A stretch of 64,000 nucleotides of DNA from Candidatus Odinarchaeota archaeon. GTDB taxonomy: Archaea; Asgardarchaeota; Odinarchaeia; Odinarchaeales; Odinarchaeaceae. Location: assembly GCA_016839265.1 (NCBI GenBank), contig JAEOUO010000003.1:1-64000 (forward strand), written 5' to 3'. The notes under the pieces are model-generated. The model searched no databases and was not told the origin of the DNA. It saw nothing but the letters and a program-made list of their open reading frames with translations. The position numbers and the translations under genes were made by a program. This document shows positions 26,442 through 35,026 of this stretch, one piece after another; within the stretch, counting starts at the first letter, position 1; each line of letters starts with the position of its first letter.

Positions 26442-26819
26442 TCACCGAACCCCCCAGTTAATCAACCATGTGGTAAGAACACCTGACCAGTTTAACCCTA
26501 CAATGGTCAGCGTCCAACAGGCGAATAAACCCCAGGCAGGTGATATAACCCTGCTCACATAAATGTATTCACCGCCGGATCTAGGCATACTGATTGAAAA
26601 CATTACGTATAAGCCAGCGATAGGCATCAGTGAAAGAATCCATAGAGAAGCGATGTAGACATCAGCACCTGGGTTAAATGTTTGACACCATATAATGTAG
26701 TGCGCGGCGTAAGCTATGGTTGGAGCTACGAAAGAATAAGCCAGTGCATCCCATTTGCTTATAACTCTGGTAAGACCTGAGGCTTTCCTAACGAATACAG
26801 TTTTAGTTTCCTCACTCAT
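26442..26819 (-). CDS. APC-type permease, N-terminal part (frameshifted)
   Basis: A 125-codon frame beginning MSEETKTVFVRKASGLTRVI, with the first three helices of an APC permease and the motif SMPRSGGEYIYVSRVISPAWG. It ends abruptly at NWGVR after a run of six G. Without one G the reading continues NWGFGDTLLAQGV into the downstream frame, with no further stop. Homopolymer length error, phase variation at the G run, or recent inactivation are all possible. GGGGATAAG precedes the ATG. Confidence 0.8.
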   Translation of the reverse strand: MSEETKTVFVRKASGLTRVISKWDALAYSFVAPTIAYAAHYIIWCQTFNPGADVYIASLWILSLMPIAGLYVMFSISMPRSGGEYIYVSRVISPAWGLFACWTLTIVGLNWSGVLTTWLINWGVR

Positions 26820-26936
26820 AACTTATCCCCTTTTTATAAAATACACCTGTTACAGCGTATTTTAAACGTAAAATATTCAGTCAAGTAGTATATAAGATTT
26901 AACTTACTAAAAATATATTAGGTATATGAAATTATA

Positions 26937-27536
26937 TTAGCTTGTTTTATAAGCCGAGAGAAAAGTTTTCAAACCTAGAACGGTTATGAAGAAAGCTGCG
27001 GGAAAAGCGGTAATAGCCTCAGGGATAGCTACACCATCCCAGACAGGTAAAGCCCAAGCTATAATACCGATAACACCGAAAACAATACAGTACACTCCAA
27101 GCCATCTCCATTTTATTTCAAACAGGCACCCCGCGCCGTAGCTTAGAAAAGCGAATAATACGAATACGAAAAATAGAACTGAAAAAATAAAATGGTGAGG
27201 GCTATAATCCTCTGTGAAAACACCTATACCTATAAGAGAAACAGAGGCTAAAACCAGAAAACCGGTTCCAACCCTTCCGCCTATACTTTTTTCAACAGTT
27301 TTAAAATGAGATAATGCGAAGATAAAGGCGAAAACACCGCTTAAAATTAAACCTTGATTAAAAATTAAAGCAGCAGGCGATACACCCAGATCACTTAAAG
27401 CATTAGAAACCCAGCTGAACCACGGGGAGACGGTGATAGCGATTAAAATAGATGAAACACTCCATACCCCAGCTAAAACACCGAGAAAAGATGCTATCTT
27501 CAGAGTAATATTCCCTTTATCAGTCAAATCACTCAC
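26937..27536 (-). CDS. DUF998 family membrane protein
   Basis: A 199-residue membrane protein with six hydrophobic segments. It carries the family signature SPWFSWVSNALSDLGVSP in the first loop and GVFTEDYSPHHFIFSVLFF near residue 105. Function of DUF998 proteins is unknown. It sits 118 bp downstream of the split permease on the same strand. No ligand-binding or enzymatic motif is visible. Confidence 0.87.
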   Translation of the reverse strand: MSDLTDKGNITLKIASFLGVLAGVWSVSSILIAITVSPWFSWVSNALSDLGVSPAALIFNQGLILSGVFAFIFALSHFKTVEKSIGGRVGTGFLVLASVSLIGIGVFTEDYSPHHFIFSVLFFVFVLFAFLSYGAGCLFEIKWRWLGVYCIVFGVIGIIAWALPVWDGVAIPEAITAFPAAFFITVLGLKTFLSAYKTS

Positions 27537-28041
27537 CTCTGATCTAAAAAAAGAATATGTTGAAAAGAGTATTATAAATATTACGAGAAAACCAAGGTTA
27601 TAGAATAAGGTTAAAAAAAGTTATAACAAGTTTATGAAAAATATTTAAAGCACCTATATTATTAAGATAAGAAATAATATAGTTAAAGTGGTTTCTTAGG
27701 TAAGAAAACGGCTATCACAGTTTTAATAATAATAGTAGCGGTCATAAATGGTTGACTATCTTTATCCTACTTTAGATAGTTAACTAGAATCAGCTTAAAT
27801 ATTGAAACAACTTGAAGTCTTTAATTATTCCAAACACAAGTATAGTTGAATATAATAGCGACAGCCTGTTCAATTCTCTAAATGCTCAGATTATATAATT
27901 CAACAGGCCTTAATCGTTAACAGTCCCTGAATAACAATAAGATAAAAATACACGAAATAAATAGCGGCTTTAGGATCATTAACCAGAGCTGATCGTTAGA
28001 CCGTAGACGCCACTAGACTAAGATTTAAAATTTAGTGTAAA
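27537..28041. other. 505-bp intergenic stretch with two RNA-like hairpins
   Basis: No gene was found. Two inverted repeats stand out. At 27751-27784, arms GTTGACTATCT and AGATAGTTAAC pair with one G-U around 12 bases. At 27864-27908, arms GCCTGTTCAATT and AATTCAACAGGC pair with one mismatch around 21 bases. TATA-like AAATATTTAAAG near 27640 could drive a plus-strand small RNA. This is suggestive only. Confidence 0.35.
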
Positions 28042-29055
28042 TTAAATTATTTTTAAAACAGCCGCTCCGACATGCTTCCCATGCTTCAGTGATAGAAGCG
28101 CCTTATTCGCTTCAGATAGCTTAAACTCTTTAACGTTTATTTTTAAAGGTGTTCGAACTATTACAGATAGAAACTCTTGAACATCTTTTCTAGTAATATT
28201 CGCTACACTTTTAATCTCTCTTTCACCCCATAAGTATTCACTATACTCTATTTCAGGGATCATTGATTCTTTTCGAATCACGTTTACAACAAGGCGGCCT
28301 CCTTTCTCAAGATTTCTTAAAGCCTCTTTTATAACGATCCCACTCGGAGTTGTATCAATAGCTCTGTGAAGTTTACTAGGAGGGGTTTCACCCGTCACTC
28401 CAATCCAGTCAGCGCCTAGTTTAGCAGCGAGTTGACTTGGAGCATCGTTTTCCCGCCTAGTGAAAACATATACTTTAGAATCAGGGTAAAGAATTTTAAT
28501 TACTTGGTGAATGATGTGAGCGGAAGCCCCGTATCCGTAAAATCCAATTATATCACCGTCATTCATCCCTGTAAGTTTTAAAGCTCTATAGCCGATAGCT
28601 CCAGCGCATAATAAGGGAGCGGTGTGAATGTCATCCAGTACATCAGGAATAGGGTAAGCGAAGTTTTCGGAGACAGTCATATACTCAGCGTAGCCGCCGT
28701 CCGCGTCACAACCGGTTCCCTTAAAATTGTCACAGAGGTTTTCTTCACCGTTCAAACAGTAATAGCAATGTCCGCATGCATGATATATCCAGGCGACGCC
28801 TACACGGTCTCCTATATTAAACCGGCTGGCTTCCTCATCTAGCTCAGTTACTCTACCTATAACCTGATGGCCTAGTATTACAGGCAGCTTACATTTTAAT
28901 CTGCCTTCAACTTCGTCAAGCTCAGTATGACAGACACCGCATGCAGATATTTTAATAAGAATCTCCCCGCTTCCAGGTTTAGGAGTCGGTAACTCTACAA
29001 GTTCTAAAGGATTATCCTCGATTCTTGAGGTTTTTCTAAGGATTTGAGCTAACAT
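28042..29055 (-). CDS. adh: Zinc-dependent alcohol dehydrogenase (MDR family)
   Basis: A 337-residue medium-chain dehydrogenase. Catalytic zinc ligands lie in SACGVCHTE and LGHQVIG, where Gln replaces the usual Glu as in the cinnamyl-alcohol-dehydrogenase-like branch. The structural zinc site is CGHCYYCLNGEENLCDN. The nucleotide motif GFYGYGASAH is the branch-specific variant of GxGxxG. The substrate is not evident from sequence. It is monocistronic, preceded by a 100-bp gap. Confidence 0.92.
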   Translation of the reverse strand: MLAQILRKTSRIEDNPLELVELPTPKPGSGEILIKISACGVCHTELDEVEGRLKCKLPVILGHQVIGRVTELDEEASRFNIGDRVGVAWIYHACGHCYYCLNGEENLCDNFKGTGCDADGGYAEYMTVSENFAYPIPDVLDDIHTAPLLCAGAIGYRALKLTGMNDGDIIGFYGYGASAHIIHQVIKILYPDSKVYVFTRRENDAPSQLAAKLGADWIGVTGETPPSKLHRAIDTTPSGIVIKEALRNLEKGGRLVVNVIRKESMIPEIEYSEYLWGEREIKSVANITRKDVQEFLSVIVRTPLKINVKEFKLSEANKALLSLKHGKHVGAAVLKII

Positions 29056-29155
29056 TATTTTAACCTCTAAACAGTTTACAACTAGAAGATTAATTTCAAC
29101 ATATTATAAGAATATTTCAAAATATAAAGTGAAATATATTATTAGATTAGGAGGT

Positions 29156-29656
29156 TTATTCTTTACTGAAAGCGAAAGCGAAGCTTTTTGAACCAGGATA
29201 TACTGAAGATGAATCAGAGTATCCGAGTAGAATACCGTTTTTAGGGGATTTAACTGTCTCTTTAAGATTCCCTAGAACATCATATATTCTAGCTATAATC
29301 TGGTCTTTAATTAAAATATCCCCCGGTTTAACATTAAATCTAATTATACCAAGCGTTTGACTAACAGGTTCATCATCATAATATAATATTTTATCAGTGA
29401 ACTGGTTAGGAAGAGAATACTTGAAGAATTCACTAGAAGAGTTAACCATCCCAAGATATGTTAGAATATTCCAAACAGCTTTAACACTGTACTCAACATT
29501 AACCTCGTTTACAACATATGATTCCCCTAACTCAACGGATAACGCTGGAATATTATTTAAAATAAGATTACCGGTTAATGTTTTAAAAAGACTATGCTCA
29601 TATTTTTCTTCAACAATTACGAAGCCGAGTTTCTCAGCGAATTCAATAAGTTTCAT
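29156..29656 (-). CDS. Succinylglutamate desuccinylase/aspartoacylase-like protein, C-terminal part
   Basis: The 166-codon frame begins MKLIEFAEKLGF and contains NNIPALSVELGESYVVN, the second half of an M14-like zinc deacylase. VKPGDILIKDQIIARIYDVLG and SPKNGILLGY form the C-terminal barrel domain. The first half lies directly upstream in another frame, separated by one base. Removing one A from a seven-A run (29663-29669) joins both without a break. The frame may be translated alone only if the split is real. Confidence 0.78.
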   Translation of the reverse strand: MKLIEFAEKLGFVIVEEKYEHSLFKTLTGNLILNNIPALSVELGESYVVNEVNVEYSVKAVWNILTYLGMVNSSSEFFKYSLPNQFTDKILYYDDEPVSQTLGIIRFNVKPGDILIKDQIIARIYDVLGNLKETVKSPKNGILLGYSDSSSVYPGSKSFAFAFSKE

Positions 29657-29657
29657 T

Positions 29658-30149
29658 TTAAGTTTTTTTATTTTTTATTAAAGGTGTGTCTATTAAAGTG
29701 TAGGGTATAGATTTACGCCAGTCATTATGTAAATCTAATACAAGCGCAGGGTTTGAGTGAATAATCGCGTTGAATACTTTAAAAGCTAGGCGTTCAGCTA
29801 AAGAACCGTTAGCGCTTCCAGGGTAACTTCTATTAATATCCTCCCCGGTTAAGTCAAACTCTCGTTTCCCTGACTCGAAACCTGAGGGGTTAACTACGGG
29901 AATCACAAATAAAGCTCCTTTTATTAAAGGGTTTTTTCTAAGTTTTTTAATAACTTCTTGAACAACCACAACGGAGCCTATTTCATCTCCGTGACTGCCC
30001 GCTATAAGCCAGATTACAGGTCCAGGAGTATTAGATTTCACTTCAACTGTTATAATATTCCGTTGAATAAGAAGAGAAGACGCTTTAGGAAGATTGATAA
30101 TGCTTATTTTAATCTTGTTAACCGGATTAGTAGTTGACATAGAAATCAT
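29658..30149 (-). CDS. Succinylglutamate desuccinylase/aspartoacylase-like protein, N-terminal part
   Basis: The 163-codon frame holds the catalytic zinc motif GSHGDE (His and Glu ligands), DINRSYPG with the substrate Arg, and the third ligand in LVLDLHNDW. It ends early at KNKKT after a run of seven A. Restoring the frame gives a protein of about 331 residues, the normal length. It would hydrolyse an N-acyl amino acid or a related amide. It is 23 bp after cobO on the same strand, so it may belong to that transcript. Confidence 0.8.
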   Translation of the reverse strand: MISMSTTNPVNKIKISIINLPKASSLLIQRNIITVEVKSNTPGPVIWLIAGSHGDEIGSVVVVQEVIKKLRKNPLIKGALFVIPVVNPSGFESGKREFDLTGEDINRSYPGSANGSLAERLAFKVFNAIIHSNPALVLDLHNDWRKSIPYTLIDTPLIKNKKT

Positions 30150-30172
30150 TAAACATAGTAATAATAAATAAG

Positions 30173-30700
30173 TTAATAGTCTAAACCTTCAATAGTTTCC
30201 CTGTCATGTTTATAGTGATGATGAATCTCCTTCATCTCAGTTATAATATCTGAAATATTTTTCACTTCATCAGTTATTTTACCACCTGTTAAAATCACGT
30301 GCATATCACCGCGTCTACTGAGAATTTCTAAAAGCTTTCTGGTAGAGACCATATTATATTCTATAGCGTATAGGATTTCATCTAAAATAAGCATATCACA
30401 TTTATTATTTTTAATAATTTCCTCTATCTGGCTCATGCAATTTTCTATATCCTCGATGTAAGGTTTAGGATCGCTTCCAGGTATGAAAAATTCAGGTCTC
30501 CCGCATAAGTGAACTTCAATATTATCACAGTTTCGTTGAAAATAAATGTACTCGCCTACATTTTTACGTCCTTTAAGAAAATGAAAGATGATAACTTTCC
30601 GGTCCTGACCGGCTGCTCTCACAGCATGCCCTAAAGCAGCGGTGGTTTTACCATCCCCCTCCCCATAATAGGTTATTACTCTGCCCCCGCCGTTTCTCAT
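30173..30700 (-). CDS. cobO: Cob(I)alamin/corrinoid adenosyltransferase
   Basis: ATP:corrinoid adenosyltransferase of the CobA/BtuR type, 175 residues. The P-loop is GEGDGKTTAALGHAVRAAG, followed by VIIFHFLKG and the MLILDEILYAI Walker B-like strand. It makes adenosylcobalamin. The ATG directly abuts the stop of the B12-dependent ribonucleotide reductase gene, so the enzyme that makes the cofactor is coupled to one that uses it. Cobalt import genes at 10492-13172 complete the picture. Confidence 0.93.
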   Translation of the reverse strand: MRNGGGRVITYYGEGDGKTTAALGHAVRAAGQDRKVIIFHFLKGRKNVGEYIYFQRNCDNIEVHLCGRPEFFIPGSDPKPYIEDIENCMSQIEEIIKNNKCDMLILDEILYAIEYNMVSTRKLLEILSRRGDMHVILTGGKITDEVKNISDIITEMKEIHHHYKHDRETIEGLDY

Positions 30701-33700
30701 TCAACCGCACCTTCCGTAACCGCAACTAGGGCATATAATACACCCCTCCTGGTTAACAAGTTCACTTCCACAGGTAGGGCATCTCTCCGGTTTCACCTGA
30801 GGCTGTGAAGAAGTCTCCTCTGGTAAAGGCTCTATGTTAAGAACCTGAGCTTCCCTGCTTCTATCCCGGTAAACGGTTATACCTTTACATCCTAATTCGT
30901 AAGCTTTAAAGTATATCAGCTCCACATCGTGAGGTGTCGCGTTAAACGGTAAATTAACTGTTTTAGAAACAGCGTTATCCGTGTATTTCTGAAAAGCCGC
31001 CTGCATACGCACATGCCATATAGGGTCAATATCGTGAGCGGTAACAAATATACGTCGAACATCTTCAGGTATATTCTGAAACCTGCTTATCGAACCGTGT
31101 TTAGCGATTGTTTTCATAAGCTCATCGGAGTAAAATCCGCGTTGCCTTGCAACTCTCTCGAAAATCGGGTTTATTTCAATAAGTTCAGTGCCCTCCATAA
31201 CACGGCGAATATAGCTTATAGCGAATATAGGTTCAATACCGCTACTGCAACCTGCGATAATGCTTATACTACCTGTAGGAGCGATCGTGGTTACAGTAGC
31301 GTTTCGAATAGGAGGTTCACCTCTCTGATCGTATATGCTGCCTTTAAAGTTCGGGAAAGACCCGCGTTTCTCAGCTAAAGCTCTAGAGGCTTTATGACCC
31401 TCCTCGTTAATAAATTTCATAACCTGCTCCGCTACTTGTAAAGCTTCTTCACTATTATAAGGTATTCCAAGCTCGATTAACATGTCAGCGAATCCCATTA
31501 CCCCTAAGCCGATTTTCCGATTCGCTTTAGTCATTTTCTCTATTTCCGGAAGCGGGTATTTATTAATATCAATTACATTATCTAGAAAGTGGACGGCTTC
31601 CCAAACCGTTTCCTTTAAAGATTCGAAGTCTATTTTACCATCTTTAACAAATTTGGATAAGTTAATACTCCCTAAATTACAGCTTTCAAAAGGTAGTAGA
31701 GGCTGCTCACCGCAGTTATGAACGTAAAAACCATTTGCGTCAAAAGCGTTTATTCCAGGAATATTAACATCGTAAACTTCTTCTATACCGCTCGGCGTTA
31801 TCTCTTCTACTGTAACGATAAAACGTTCCCTATTCATTTTTCTCTTATAGGAGTTTATAGCTTTCTCAAGTTTCATCATTTTATCAAGGTTTCCAAATTT
31901 AATTCGCTCATAGTAATAGAGAATATTATCTTTAGAGATAATCAATTCATGTTTAGGTTTATGTAAACGTTCCTCTGATTTATTTTCTCCATTAAACGCT
32001 TTTGAAAACTTTACATTTCCTTGATTCACGTAAATTTTTGAGAATATACCAAGCCTTAAAAGAATACGTTGAACAGTTTTTAAAGTATCCAAATTATTTT
32101 TAGCCAACCGTATAGTAACACCTTTAGATGAATCACCCTGCACTGAGCCGTCTACGTCAAATAAAGCTTGAAGTAAACCTATGCAAAAATTTGATGAAGC
32201 GTTCTCCATTCTTTCTGTGATAGTTTTCATTTCAGGGTTAAATCCGAGCTCCAATGTTAATCTATCTAAGTAGTTGAAGGGTGTGAGATAACCTGTATTG
32301 TTTCCTGTTTTCAGCGAGTTATTGAACGCGGAGTCATCGGGGGGAGTGTTTACATAGGCGAAGGCTAAAGCGCTAATTGTTTTAAAATCTTTTATATCAC
32401 TCTGTGACATTGAATTCTCTTTATCTTCGCGAGTTAAGCTGTCAGCTAAAAGTAAGCCGATTAGATAACCGTCGCCTTTACTATATTTTCCCGTCCATCC
32501 GTTAAAATACCGGTGATTATTCAATAAAACTTTGTCACCCGGTTTCAGGTTTCCTATAGGCGTCCACACTGTTTCAACAGCATATTTCTTCACATCCTTC
32601 ACTTTCATAACAGGGTGATCTTTTGTAAGGTTTAATTCAAAGCCTTCTTTAGTTTTTAACCTATAAACAGGTTTATGCCCGGTGGAGAAGAATCCTTCTG
32701 CTGAAGAAAACCATTTTTCACCGTTAACGATAGCTGTGAATTTTCTACCGCAAAGATCTTTAACCTGCAGCGGTCCGTCACTTGTAGTAATCCATGTATC
32801 TGCGGTTACACACGGATTCGTACTCTCTATTTTACCTATATGCGGAGTAGGATTAAACTGGTTTATTCTGTCTATGAAAACCACTCCCGGCTCCCCGTTT
32901 TTCCAAGCCATGGTGACGATTAAATCAAAGACTTTTCTAGCTGGGAGAGTTTTAACAACTTTACCGGTTCTAGGGTTTATCAACGAGTATTCGCTATTGT
33001 TTTTAACAGCCTCCATGAACTCGTCTGTGATAGCTACGGAAATATTAAAATTATTTAACACATTGTTGCGTTCTTTAGCTGTGATGAATTCTAGAATATC
33101 AGGATGATCTACTCTTAGTATGCCCATATTAGCGCCTCTGCGTTTTCCACCCTGTTTCACAACATCTGTTGTAGCGTCGAAAACTCTCATAAAAGATAGA
33201 GGACCTGATGCGATTCCCCCCGTGGATTTAACTACATCCCCTTTAGGTCGAAGCTTTGAAAAAGAGAATCCGGTTCCGCCTCCTGAACGATGAATTAACG
33301 CCGTATATTTCACAGCGTCGAAAATACTCTCCATAGAGTCTTCAATAGGGATCACGAAACAGGCGGATAATTGGCCTAGCTCTAAGCCGGCGTTCATAAG
33401 AGTAGGCGAGTTAGGGAGAAAACGGAAGCTTGTCATTAAATTATAGAATTTTTCTTCAACAGTTTTTATATCAGCTTTTTTATCGTATAGTTTATCAGCT
33501 TCAGCTATTGCTTTCGCTACACGTCTGAAAAGCTGAGCTGTAGACTCTATAACACGCCCGTTTTCATCTTTACGCAGATATCTGTTAGCTAAGACTTTAA
33601 CAGCGTTTAAAGGAAGTTTAAGCTCGTCTGTGACGCCTAAAAGCATTTTAGCTTCTCGAAGCTCTTTTCTCTTTTGACGGTATAAAATATAAGCTTTAGC

Positions 33701-33943
33701 TGTTTTAGCCTGCCCCTCCTCTATGAGAACAAGCTCCACAATATCTTGAACATCTTCAACGTGAGGGATCCTAGTTTTAAAAGATTTTTCAAGTATTTCA
33801 ACAACTTTATCCGAAAGTTTTTGAGCTATCTGGTAGTCTCCCTCTCCGACAGCTTGCAGTGCTTTAAATATTGCGTTAGTGATCTTAGATTGATCGAATG
33901 GGACTTCTCTACCGTCTCGTTTTATAATCTTGCTTATAGGCAT
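30701..33943 (-). CDS. nrdJ: Adenosylcobalamin-dependent (class II) ribonucleotide reductase with intein
   Basis: The 1080-residue precursor makes deoxyribonucleotides using adenosylcobalamin. It opens with an ATP-cone (residues 1-95), then the first redox Cys in LGQLSACFVIP, GGGTGFSFSKLRP and the finger-loop region. An intein occupies residues 378-743. The C-extein begins CGEQPLLPFESCNLGSINL, continues to the phosphate motif APTGSISIIAG and ends in a zinc ribbon (CPTCG...CIICPSCGYGRCG). Without the intein it is 714 residues. The ATG has a CCGGAGGT ribosome site. Confidence 0.95.
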   Translation of the reverse strand: MPISKIIKRDGREVPFDQSKITNAIFKALQAVGEGDYQIAQKLSDKVVEILEKSFKTRIPHVEDVQDIVELVLIEEGQAKTAKAYILYRQKRKELREAKMLLGVTDELKLPLNAVKVLANRYLRKDENGRVIESTAQLFRRVAKAIAEADKLYDKKADIKTVEEKFYNLMTSFRFLPNSPTLMNAGLELGQLSACFVIPIEDSMESIFDAVKYTALIHRSGGGTGFSFSKLRPKGDVVKSTGGIASGPLSFMRVFDATTDVVKQGGKRRGANMGILRVDHPDILEFITAKERNNVLNNFNISVAITDEFMEAVKNNSEYSLINPRTGKVVKTLPARKVFDLIVTMAWKNGEPGVVFIDRINQFNPTPHIGKIESTNPCVTADTWITTSDGPLQVKDLCGRKFTAIVNGEKWFSSAEGFFSTGHKPVYRLKTKEGFELNLTKDHPVMKVKDVKKYAVETVWTPIGNLKPGDKVLLNNHRYFNGWTGKYSKGDGYLIGLLLADSLTREDKENSMSQSDIKDFKTISALAFAYVNTPPDDSAFNNSLKTGNNTGYLTPFNYLDRLTLELGFNPEMKTITERMENASSNFCIGLLQALFDVDGSVQGDSSKGVTIRLAKNNLDTLKTVQRILLRLGIFSKIYVNQGNVKFSKAFNGENKSEERLHKPKHELIISKDNILYYYERIKFGNLDKMMKLEKAINSYKRKMNRERFIVTVEEITPSGIEEVYDVNIPGINAFDANGFYVHNCGEQPLLPFESCNLGSINLSKFVKDGKIDFESLKETVWEAVHFLDNVIDINKYPLPEIEKMTKANRKIGLGVMGFADMLIELGIPYNSEEALQVAEQVMKFINEEGHKASRALAEKRGSFPNFKGSIYDQRGEPPIRNATVTTIAPTGSISIIAGCSSGIEPIFAISYIRRVMEGTELIEINPIFERVARQRGFYSDELMKTIAKHGSISRFQNIPEDVRRIFVTAHDIDPIWHVRMQAAFQKYTDNAVSKTVNLPFNATPHDVELIYFKAYELGCKGITVYRDRSREAQVLNIEPLPEETSSQPQVKPERCPTCGSELVNQEGCIICPSCGYGRCG
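31715..32812 (-). mobile_element. Intein with DOD homing endonuclease in nrdJ
   Basis: A 366-residue insertion lies between STNP and CGEQ. It begins CVTADTWITTSDGPLQV (block A with Cys1) and has TKDHPV as block B. Two LAGLIDADG-type motifs, GYLIGLLLADS and LLQALFDVDGS, mark the homing endonuclease. It closes with NAFDANGFYVHN, giving the terminal His-Asn. The first C-extein residue is Cys, so self-splicing looks intact. The insertion point splits NP|CGE, right at the catalytic thiyl-radical cysteine. Confidence 0.93.
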
Positions 33944-34024
33944 CTTTTACCTCCGGTAATTATGATAATAAAAATAATAATAGTTCAGCGTATAATGTGT
34001 ATCGGATAAGTTATAAGTTTTTTC

Positions 34025-34729
34025 TTAAACAGTCTTAGATTTTTTCAAAGAAACTTTAAACTCACAGAAAGGTTTATCTTCACTTCTCCTGTTCATAATT
34101 AAAATATCTATAAAGCCGATGCGTTTTGCAATTTCAGCGATGTATACATCTGATAATATTCTGCAAATAGAGTCGAAGAAGGGGAGATTGTGTTCTAGAA
34201 AGGGACATGTATATAATCTTATAGTGAAAGAGTCAGCGGTTTCTTCGACAATCTCAGGCATTGGCGCATATTCTTGAAATCGTTCTAAGAAAACTCTTTC
34301 CTTTAAATCTTTTAAATCCCAGTTACTGAATTCTTTAATATTAAACCCTGATAAAAGAGTGTGAGCTAGTTGTTGAGCCATAAAATTATAAAATTCTAAA
34401 AGTTTGTTTGAATCCTTGAAAAAATCTTGAATAGATGTGAAAAAAATTTTTTGGAGAAACGCATAGTTTCTAGTTGTTAAAGATGTTTCTAAAATATCGG
34501 AGTTAACACCGTAGACAACGCTAGGCCGCCCCACTAAACTGAACCTGTTTAACCGTTTACAAACTAAACCTGAACGCTCCAGTTCGCTTATATGATGGCG
34601 AACAGTGATAGGCTTCAAATTAGTTAGTTTAGAGATTTCTTCAATAGACATTTGACGTTGACGGAGAAGATTATAAATATTATAACGGGTTTCACATGAT
34701 AAAGCTTTAAATTTTTCTACGATAGGCAT
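34025..34729 (-). CDS. ArsR-like winged-helix regulator
   Basis: A 234-residue protein. The N-terminal winged helix reads KALSCETRYNIYNLLRQ, MSIEEISKLTNLKPITVRHHISELERSGLV, with the wing RFSLVGRPSVVYGV; relatives bind DNA as dimers. The C-terminal domain has CPFLEHNLPFFDSICRI, with Cys and His that could bind a metal or ligand. The ATG at 34729 was chosen: the longer frame to 34930 encodes a low-complexity Tyr/Asn/Phe stretch and overlaps a different gene. The target is unknown; nrdJ lies downstream in the same direction. Confidence 0.82.
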   Translation of the reverse strand: MPIVEKFKALSCETRYNIYNLLRQRQMSIEEISKLTNLKPITVRHHISELERSGLVCKRLNRFSLVGRPSVVYGVNSDILETSLTTRNYAFLQKIFFTSIQDFFKDSNKLLEFYNFMAQQLAHTLLSGFNIKEFSNWDLKDLKERVFLERFQEYAPMPEIVEETADSFTIRLYTCPFLEHNLPFFDSICRILSDVYIAEIAKRIGFIDILIMNRRSEDKPFCEFKVSLKKSKTV

Positions 34730-34841
34730 TTTAACAAAGCCTCTAAGATTTTTATAATAATTATAATAGTAACTAGAATATAACCATTCAGTAAATCTGT
34801 AAATATTAAAATTAATGAAAAGAATAAAAAATAAAAAAGAA

Positions 34842-34946
34842 TTAAGCTTTTCTAGAAATCTGTGTAGAACCGCAGTTTTCGCACTTTTTCGGCTTACACC
34901 GTGCTTCAAAAAGCGCACCACACTTATCACACACGAAAACAGCCAA
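34842..34946 (-). CDS. 34-residue rubredoxin-like zinc ribbon protein
   Basis: A short frame starting at TTG reads MAVFVCDKCGALFEARC and ends ...CENCGSTQISRKA. Two Cys-x2-Cys knuckles (CDKC, CENC) plus one extra Cys and many Lys make a classic archaeal mini zinc ribbon. A GAGGTT ribosome site lies 6 bases upstream. It falls in a 297-bp gap that otherwise looks empty. It is divergent from the galE-like gene. Role unknown; such proteins often bind nucleic acid or partner proteins. Confidence 0.7.
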   Translation of the reverse strand: MAVFVCDKCGALFEARCKPKKCENCGSTQISRKA

Positions 34947-35026
34947 TGAGATAACCTCTTTTAATTTTTATAACAGTTTTATATATACAAGATTTATATT
35001 TAATTTTATCAGTAGGAGGAAGCTCA

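Noticed and set aside
31013..31966. Plus-strand frames inside nrdJ
   Set aside because: They mirror the minus-strand reductase codons, show no family pattern and lie within a certain gene.
34730..34930. 67-codon N-terminal extension of the ArsR-like regulator
   Set aside because: It encodes a low-complexity Tyr/Asn/Phe stretch, precedes a normal winged-helix start at 34729 and overlaps the zinc ribbon gene in another frame.
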